Positions 9,805-15,034 of a DNA stretch of 15,034 nucleotides are shown piece by piece (position 1 is the first letter of the stretch; each line of letters begins with the position of its first letter). The DNA is from Porogramme epimiltina. Its lineage: Eukaryota > Basidiomycota > Agaricomycetes > Polyporales > Polyporaceae. A program made the translations under genes and the position numbers. The notes under the pieces were generated by a model. The model did no database searches. It saw nothing but the letters and a program-made list of their open reading frames with translations, and had not been told where the DNA came from. The DNA lies in contig FTLJ01001220.1 in NCBI GenBank assembly GCA_900155495.1, forward strand, positions 1 to 15,034, written 5' to 3'.

Positions 9805-11352
9805 GCGAACCCAATGTCAACATCGTCATGTGACCGCGCCTGCCCCTCCTCCGCCGCCCCTCCGCCGTGCTCCGCCGCAAATTTTCGTCTCCGCCCGCGG
9901 GCGGTTCCGCGTTACCTGCCTAATATGGCTAGGCTCCCACGGAGTCACGGCAAGTTAAGCTTACTGCCACGCGGCTCCCCAACGCATTTGCCTCCGCTCC
10001 GGGTTCCGTCCAGGGACACCCTGACGCTCTGTCACGATGACTTGGTCACTTCCACCACATCGTCCCACGTCGCATCCATCGGCACGCAGCTGCGTTCGTG
10101 TGCACCCTCCACCGCAGCGCGTCGTGCCCAGCCGCCGATGACGAGGGCCCACCCTGTTTTGTATCCGCGGCCTCTTCGCGACGGCCAATATTGCGACGGA
10201 CGTACTTGTCGTCGATCAGCTTGATGTGCCTGCGTAACCGTCCGGCGAACTACTTCGCTTACGACCACCCGTTCATCCCGTCGTCATCTCTCGTTGTTCC
10301 GGACAATAGCTCTCTTCTGCGAGTTATTGGCCCACAGGTGGAGAAGACAATACGATGCTCTTCATGATGCTCAGACACCTCGCTTGAGCTGCGGCCAGGT
10401 GCGAAGCCACCGCTGACCGTTCTAATCGCGTCGCCAAGTGTCGATTGAAACTTGGGCACCCCATCGGTCAGTCATCTCGGCCGACGGATGCCAGGGCACT
10501 AGCGCATGGGAGGAGGGTCCAAACCCCACATCGCGACGGGCCTAGTCCATCGTAAGACGTCCGTCCGACAACTTATCTTTGGGGTGGGTATCATGTGCAG
10601 CTACGACACGCCTAGAGACATTCCGTCATGAACGCCACCCAGCCGCCGAGTAACACCTAAAATGCTCAGCTGCCCACGAGGCGAGCGCAGCGCTGGCCAC
10701 CGCGTATCCGTCGGTACACACCGGCAGCTTTGCCCAATATTAATCGGTAAACACATGTCGTACGCGGGGGCAGAGCCCGCGGGTGCACTCGGCGGCGTTC
10801 GCAAGGGACTCGCACCACCTCACAAGGTTCCTCCTCTATGTACGGAGCGCGCGCGAAGCACTAGCCACATATTGCGGTCCTTGGCTGTGAACTGCGGCGG
10901 GAGGGAAGCTTCGGCGAATGGCCGCGGTCAAACCATAGGATGACATTCCGACCGCCGGTCTGGTGCAAGGAACGCGCGCACGAGCATGGGACACATGCGC
11001 GACGCGCCCGAGGAGAGAAGTGCAATACCTCGACGGGCAATGGCACGAAGCGCGGGGGGTCATGTCGTGTCAACGGTCGAATCTGCGGCAGCGGCAGGGC
11101 TGATATGTATGCCAGCGTTGCTTACTAGATGGCCGACTTTGAAGCGCAGATGATGCCCGGGGGGCTCGAAGGTTCACACAGGAGACCGCAGGCGCGTACG
11201 TACCCGGCCCATCGGTGCGCAGTTCGCAGCGTGGTGACGCGGGCGCAAATGTCGGCGGGCACGCCCGCGTCGGGCGCACGCAGGTCGCCTGCAGGCACGC
11301 CCAGGCTTTCATCTCTCGTCAAGTGTCGTGCATTGTATATTGTCCGCAGCGC

Positions 11353-12214
11353 TCATACAATAGACGTTCGTGAGCCCGCGAGGCGATCTGCCACCTATGA
11401 GAGGCACGAGACGCGTCAGCAGCGCGCGGAGAGAGCACGGGGCGCTTCGCCCGTCGCGCGTGTGGGGGTGGGTTTGACTTACGTCGCGGATGTAGGGCAG
11501 GTTGAGCAGCTGCCCGACGAAGGGCAGCTGGCGCAGGAAGGTGAGGATGACCGGGAAGAAGTCCCTGAGTGTGCGGCGCGATCAGCCAATGTGGACACGT
11601 TCAGATGAATGTATGACGTAGGGGGGTTGTGTGTGGTAGGAGTAGCGGGCCGAAAAGCATGGGGGTGGGCAATAAGTGGGGGTGTTACAGAGGAGGAGAC
11701 GCACCCGAATAGGTTGAGGAACCCAAATGTCTCGACTATGACGCCGATGAAGGGCCATTTGAAGAACACGAGTAGAACACCACCGAAGAAACAGACCGTC
11801 CCCCGTAGCTTCTGCTTGCGCGCGAAGAAGTAGAACGTCTTGTGGGGGCCGATAATGAGGGTGAGGCCGGATAGGAAGAGAATCTGCAGGGCACGCAACA
11901 CGCGTGAAACAGGTGTCGGAGGGTGTGTTCACAGAATGGGGTAGGGATGAGGTCCCAGGGTTGGAGACGCAACGAGAGAGCATTGGCATACGTCAGGCAG
12001 TGCAGCGAGGACGAGAGCTGGGGAACGTACGTTTCCAAGCGCGAGCAAGGCTCCGTCAAAGAAGAGCATTACCCCCAGGAGCATGAAGAGTGCGCCGAAT
12101 GTCGTAAGGGCGACACCAATCTCTGTATAAGTGTGGCGGCAAATCAGTAAATGCCTCGCCGAGCAAGACAATCTAGAGGTGCGGGGACATACTTTGACCA
12201 TCTGAAAGCCACAT
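11353..12214 (-). CDS. GOT1: Got1-family Golgi vesicle transport protein
   Basis: Model: complement(join(11353..11394,11483..11564,11705..11883,12031..12122,12193..12214)), 138 residues, the usual length of Got1. Got1 is a small membrane protein of the ER/early Golgi that helps vesicle traffic between the two. The N-terminus MWLSDGQKIGVALTTFG is diagnostic and is joined across a first intron (12123-12192) after only 22 bases of coding. Four hydrophobic segments follow: about residues 9-29, 34-50, 66-85 (GTVCFFGGVLLVFFKWPFIG) and 86-110 (TFGFLNLFGDFFPVILTFL). The cytosolic tail contains GQLLNLPYIRD and ends AGSRTSIV. Two introns (11884-12030 and 11565-11704) are longer than most others here. 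The start has a good context (TTCAAAATG). The last exon, 13 codons plus TGA, was chosen because CTCATAG gives a 3' site in the right phase and a Got1-like C-terminus. Confidence 0.93.
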
Positions 12215-12371
12215 TTTGAACACGAAGGATGAGGGTGCAGAGTACTAGGCCGCCAGCAGCAGGTTCGCTAGAGTGGACCGCAGTATAGTAGAGTTACAAG
12301 CACCAGAGCTACGTGAACTGGGAAACGAGTACGCCCTGCTGTCTGCCGCGCACCAGAAGGCGGACGTGTCA

Positions 12372-12381
12372 GTCACGTGAC
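12372..12381. promoter_or_regulatory. CACGTG (E-box) palindrome upstream of GOT1
   Basis: GTCACGTGAC is a perfect 10-base palindrome around CACGTG, about 160 bases upstream of the GOT1 ATG. GTGTCA at 12366-12371 and TGACAC at 12378-12383 add a second inverted pair around it. CACGTG is the core site of fungal bHLH factors such as Cbf1 and Pho4. Position and symmetry make it a plausible GOT1 promoter element; which factor binds is unknown. Confidence 0.4.
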
Positions 12382-12690
12382 ACGCAGCCTCAGAGAAGGG
12401 GCCGAGGGTAGATGTTGTTCGACATTTGTATACAGATCACACAGATTCGGGCGAAGTCATCGGCGAACCATGTATACATTATTCGTATGGAGTTACGCCG
12501 GCCGGCGAACGTACCCCGACGTGCTACCAGTGTAAGTACAGTATATACGCGTGTTACGCTAAAAAGCTATGGCTACAGCCGCTCATGCCGCTTGTACAGA
12601 TATGGGCTCGACGCCGAGCGCGAGGACCAAGCGAGAAGCGTTCAAAAAAGTTCTGAGATTACCCCGACCCCGAGCAACGGGGCGGACACC

Positions 12691-12713
12691 CCCCGACAGC
12701 GAAGCCGTCGGGG
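12691..12713. repeat. GC-rich inverted repeat (7-base stem)
   Basis: CCCCGAC (12691-12697) and GTCGGGG (12707-12713) can pair around a nine-base loop. Just to the left, CCCCG and CGGGG around 12667-12682 could form a second, smaller hairpin. It lies between PBS2 and GOT1, about 450 bases beyond the PBS2 stop codon, so it may sit in the PBS2 3' region or the GOT1 promoter. Function is unknown. Confidence 0.35.
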
Positions 12714-13158
12714 CCTATCAATCCTTATCCTTCCATGCGCCCCCCTCCTTCTGCGCCGAATACACGCGCGGACACCCACGACCCGTTCCGTTCACATGTC
12801 CCGCCCCTCATCCAAGACCCGAGGAGAATAAAGATGGTCCGAGGACTTCGGAAGGAGGCCTCGGGAGAGTCGGAGACCGTAACCGGGGAAAGGGAGAAAG
12901 GATGTGGTACGAGAGGGATCCCTAGTCCGGTTGCCGATGAGCCGTCGTGGATGGTGGGCGGGTCGACAAGGTGAGGGGCAGGAAGGTAGGAAGCGCACGG
13001 GGAACGTCGGCTCATGGGAGGGGGGAAGAGCGACGACGACGGAGCTGCGACGGCGTTGAACAGCAAGCACGCGGAGGCGCGCCACGAACTGCTTTAGATA
13101 CATTAAGGATATGCCAGCTCGTCCCGCGCGCCCGGATTCACGACATTGCGTTCTGGCT

Positions 13159-15034
13159 CTAGGCAGCCTCAATTTGCGCACGGTGACGGGAGTCGCGGAC
13201 TTGAATGGCTTTGCGAACCCAGCCGGGCATGTCGACCTCGCGGCGACTGTCTTGTACCAAAAATGGGTGAGCCTGCGAGCGCAGCAAAGGCCAATCAACA
13301 TCTCTATTCTGTTTGTAAGATGTGATGTGGGGTGTCTTACCAACAGCTCCGCGTACGTTGCTCGTCTGTTTGGGATCTTGTGCAAGCAGCGCGCTACGAA
13401 GCTCTTGGACGTTTCCGAAAAGCTATCCGGAAGTTCTGGTGGGTCCCCGTCGACGATAGCGCTCAATTGAGCGAAGACGTTCGCGTATGTCTCGGGTGGA
13501 TATGGGTAATGCCCCAGTGCCATCTCGATCAAAGATAACCCAAGAGACCACACATCCGATGACACCGTGTACGTCCCCAGATTGTTCTGAGACTCGCCAC
13601 GTATGCGCTCCGGCTATAGAGAGGGCGATGAGCTGAGGGGAAATAAAGCGATGTAACGGGACGCATACAGCCATGTAACTCTGACAGCCGATGTTCGTCT
13701 TGGCCATCGACTTTTCTAATTGGCCAGAGACTCCGAAGTCACAAAGCTTCACCTGCCCCTTCCTGTTGACCAGGACATTCGTGGGTTTGACATCTGATAA
13801 AACACGTGAAATTGAGGCCGGATGAAACTCAATTGTGCTATCTTCTAGACATACCGCGATGAATGATCTGGAGGTCATCCTTGAGGAACTTCAATCCGCG
13901 GACCATGCTTCCTGTGATGCGTGCTAGGACGAATTCCGGAATGCCGTCGCCTTGTAGTTTGTCTAATGACCCGGCGTCCATGTACTCCATGCAATAATAC
14001 ACGCAACTAATCGTAGATGTGATGTTTTTAGCAGCAAGAAGAGATCTAGATCTAGAGAACTCACGATTCGATAAAGAAGGCTCCATAGAACTCGACTATT
14101 TCTGGGGCGACTGCGCGATGGAGAATGTCGAGTTCCATGATGATCGCGTTCAGCTTAGCCTCATCGAGCTCAAGGCGGATCTCCTGTGGCCGAAGTCAGC
14201 TCGGTTGCAGTTTGGAGCGCAGGGTGCGCACCTTCATAGCCATTGCAACCTTGGTTGGCTTGTGCAGCACCTTCTTCACGGTGCCGTAGTTACCCTTTCC
14301 CAGCTCCTCATCGAGCTGCAATTGATCCATATTGATGCTGAAGGACGAGCCGTTGGAGAAGTCGACGCCCTGGGCGTGCAGCACGGCCTTCCCGTTGAAG
14401 TTGAGTGCGCCTGAGGGGTCACTGGAGCACTGGTGGTCAGATGCGGAATAGGCGGCGCGGACACGGGGTGCTTACACGATCTTGCCGAAGTTCGCAAAGG
14501 GAGTAGAGAAGGAGCTTGGCGGACCCCGCCGGGGGACCTCCGCCTGCTCTTGGGTGGGGCGGCCGCTGCCCAGCCCCGCGTTCTGCAGGCCCATGTCCAT
14601 TCCGCTGAGCTTTGGGAAGCCGGGTTTCCCCATCCGACGGGCAGCGAGACCGCCGAGCGCTGGTGCGCCGGGACGTGCTCCGAGGGCCGGGGCGGAGGCG
14701 GGGGCGCGCAGCGGGGGCGGGGGCATGGACTTGTCGGTGATGCAGGCGTTCTTGAGGGCGGCTGTGGCAGCGTCGACCGAGGCGGCATTGTTCGGAGCGC
14801 GGCTCGCGAACTGGGGAAGGGGGCGAAACGCCGAGAGGCGCGGAGGGAGCGGCGAGAGAAGAAAGAAACGATGAACGGTCGATAAGCGGAGATGAGGACG
14901 GATGGGACTCACGGCCGCCATCTTGGCCTGGAGCGAGGGTGGGATGGGAGTAGCCCCACCGGCCCTATTGCGATTATTGAGGAGGCCGGTGACGGACCTA
15001 TTTGGGTTTGAGGCGGAGGGGCGTGGGACGAGGG
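13159..15034 (-). CDS. PBS2: Pbs2/Wis1-type MAP kinase kinase, N-terminus off the right edge
   Basis: Model: complement(join(13159..13272,13341..13613,13669..13793,13855..14006,14065..14183,14232..14421,14476..14810,14913..>15034)), 475 residues visible, open at the right edge. Pbs2 is the scaffold-like MAPKK that phosphorylates the Hog1 MAP kinase in the osmotic-stress pathway. Exon at 14913 on: a Pro/Asn-rich segment ending [13 protein letters not shown], in frame to the edge, so the ATG inside it is not taken as the start. Next a Pro/Ala-rich linker, then VDPSGALNF and the kinase domain: GKGNYGTV loop, AMAMK lysine, [51 protein letters not shown] (Ser and Thr spaced as the two activating sites of MAPKKs), [20 protein letters not shown], and a C-terminus [20 protein letters not shown] ending QIEAA. 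The [14 protein letters not shown] activation loop and the DMPGWV tail point to Pbs2 rather than Ste7 or Mkk1. Introns are 48-102 bases. The docking region for upstream kinases is outside the window. Confidence 0.96.

Larger units (their letters stand above)
9542..11352. other. long intergenic stretch: WEE1 promoter and GOT1 3' region
   Basis: About 1.8 kb without a recognised gene. Just upstream of the WEE1 ATG the minus strand is C/T-rich (about 9542-9640), as is common in basidiomycete 5' UTRs and core promoters. Open frames on the plus strand (9608-9958, 9814-10224) and elsewhere give peptides without any family feature. No tRNA-like B box, transposon end or long repeat was seen. A non-coding transcript cannot be excluded from sequence alone. 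Confidence 0.6.
12215..13158. other. intergenic: GOT1 promoter and PBS2 3' region
   Basis: No gene is recognised in these 944 bases. From about 12740 to 13040 the plus strand is purine-rich, so the minus strand is C/T-rich. Two small GC-rich inverted repeats lie at about 12662-12713, a 12-base palindrome at 12496-12507, a CACGTG palindrome at 12372-12381, and several GTATAC/TATATA-like spots at about 12427, 12470 and 12540. The plus-strand frame 12412-12831 has no family features. Confidence 0.55.

Noticed and set aside
9608..10224. Plus-strand frames upstream of WEE1
   Set aside because: Arg/Pro/Ser-rich peptides with no family resemblance, more easily explained as promoter sequence.
14042..14055. 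AGATCTAGATCT palindrome
   Set aside because: It lies inside a 58-base PBS2 intron and is short; most likely chance, with no further support.
14472..14921. ATG at 14921 as the start of the MAP kinase kinase
   Set aside because: It lies inside an exon that is open to the window edge ([10 protein letters not shown]), is followed two codons later by a GTGAGT donor, and the ORF from it reads through an intron.
1..15034. tRNA, rRNA, transposon, CRISPR or prophage signals
   Set aside because: Looked for tRNA B-box-like sequence, long terminal or inverted repeats, transposase or reverse transcriptase motifs and regularly spaced repeats; none was found by eye.

Overview
The window looks like nuclear DNA of a filamentous or yeast-like basidiomycete. 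The genes are split by many short introns (about 50-150 bases, GTRNGY...YAG), the protein families are typically fungal (Pbs2, Wee1, Got1), and there are no operons or bacterial signals. The species cannot be fixed from the sequence. All four genes that I could rebuild lie on the minus strand and read right to left. A possible fifth, broken by the left edge, would read the same way.

Layout from right to left. (1) 13159-15034: most of a PBS2/wis1-type MAP kinase kinase of the HOG stress pathway, in eight visible exons; its N-terminus lies beyond the right edge. (2) 11353-12214: GOT1, a small four-helix Golgi membrane protein of vesicle transport, in five exons, complete. (3) 5463-9541: WEE1, the CDK-inhibitory kinase that holds cells before mitosis, with an N-terminal region of over 900 residues before the kinase domain. 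I count four introns, one of which is in frame and easily missed. (4) 2147-4146: a Gfo/Idh/MocA-type NAD(P)-binding oxidoreductase of 383 residues in 15 exons, several of them micro-exons of 16-20 bases. This gene has no long open reading frame and had to be rebuilt from splice signals and family motifs. (5) About 1-75: a short coding-like stretch that may be an exon of a further minus-strand gene.

The gene-free stretches are 76-2146, 4147-5462, 9542-11352 and 12215-13158. They hold promoter-like sequence: pyrimidine-rich tracts on the transcribed (minus) strand, some TATA-like sites, an MluI-cell-cycle-box-like ACGCGT upstream of WEE1 and a CACGTG palindrome upstream of GOT1. They also hold some simple repeats. 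I saw no tRNA, rRNA, transposon, CRISPR array or horizontally acquired island.

Functionally, PBS2 and WEE1 meet in the known link between osmotic stress signalling and G2/M control, with GOT1 (secretory pathway) between them. Whether the linkage matters is unknown. I find no convincing new biological system. The most notable points are the micro-exon-rich oxidoreductase, the hidden in-frame intron in WEE1, and two coding-like stretches not assigned to any gene.
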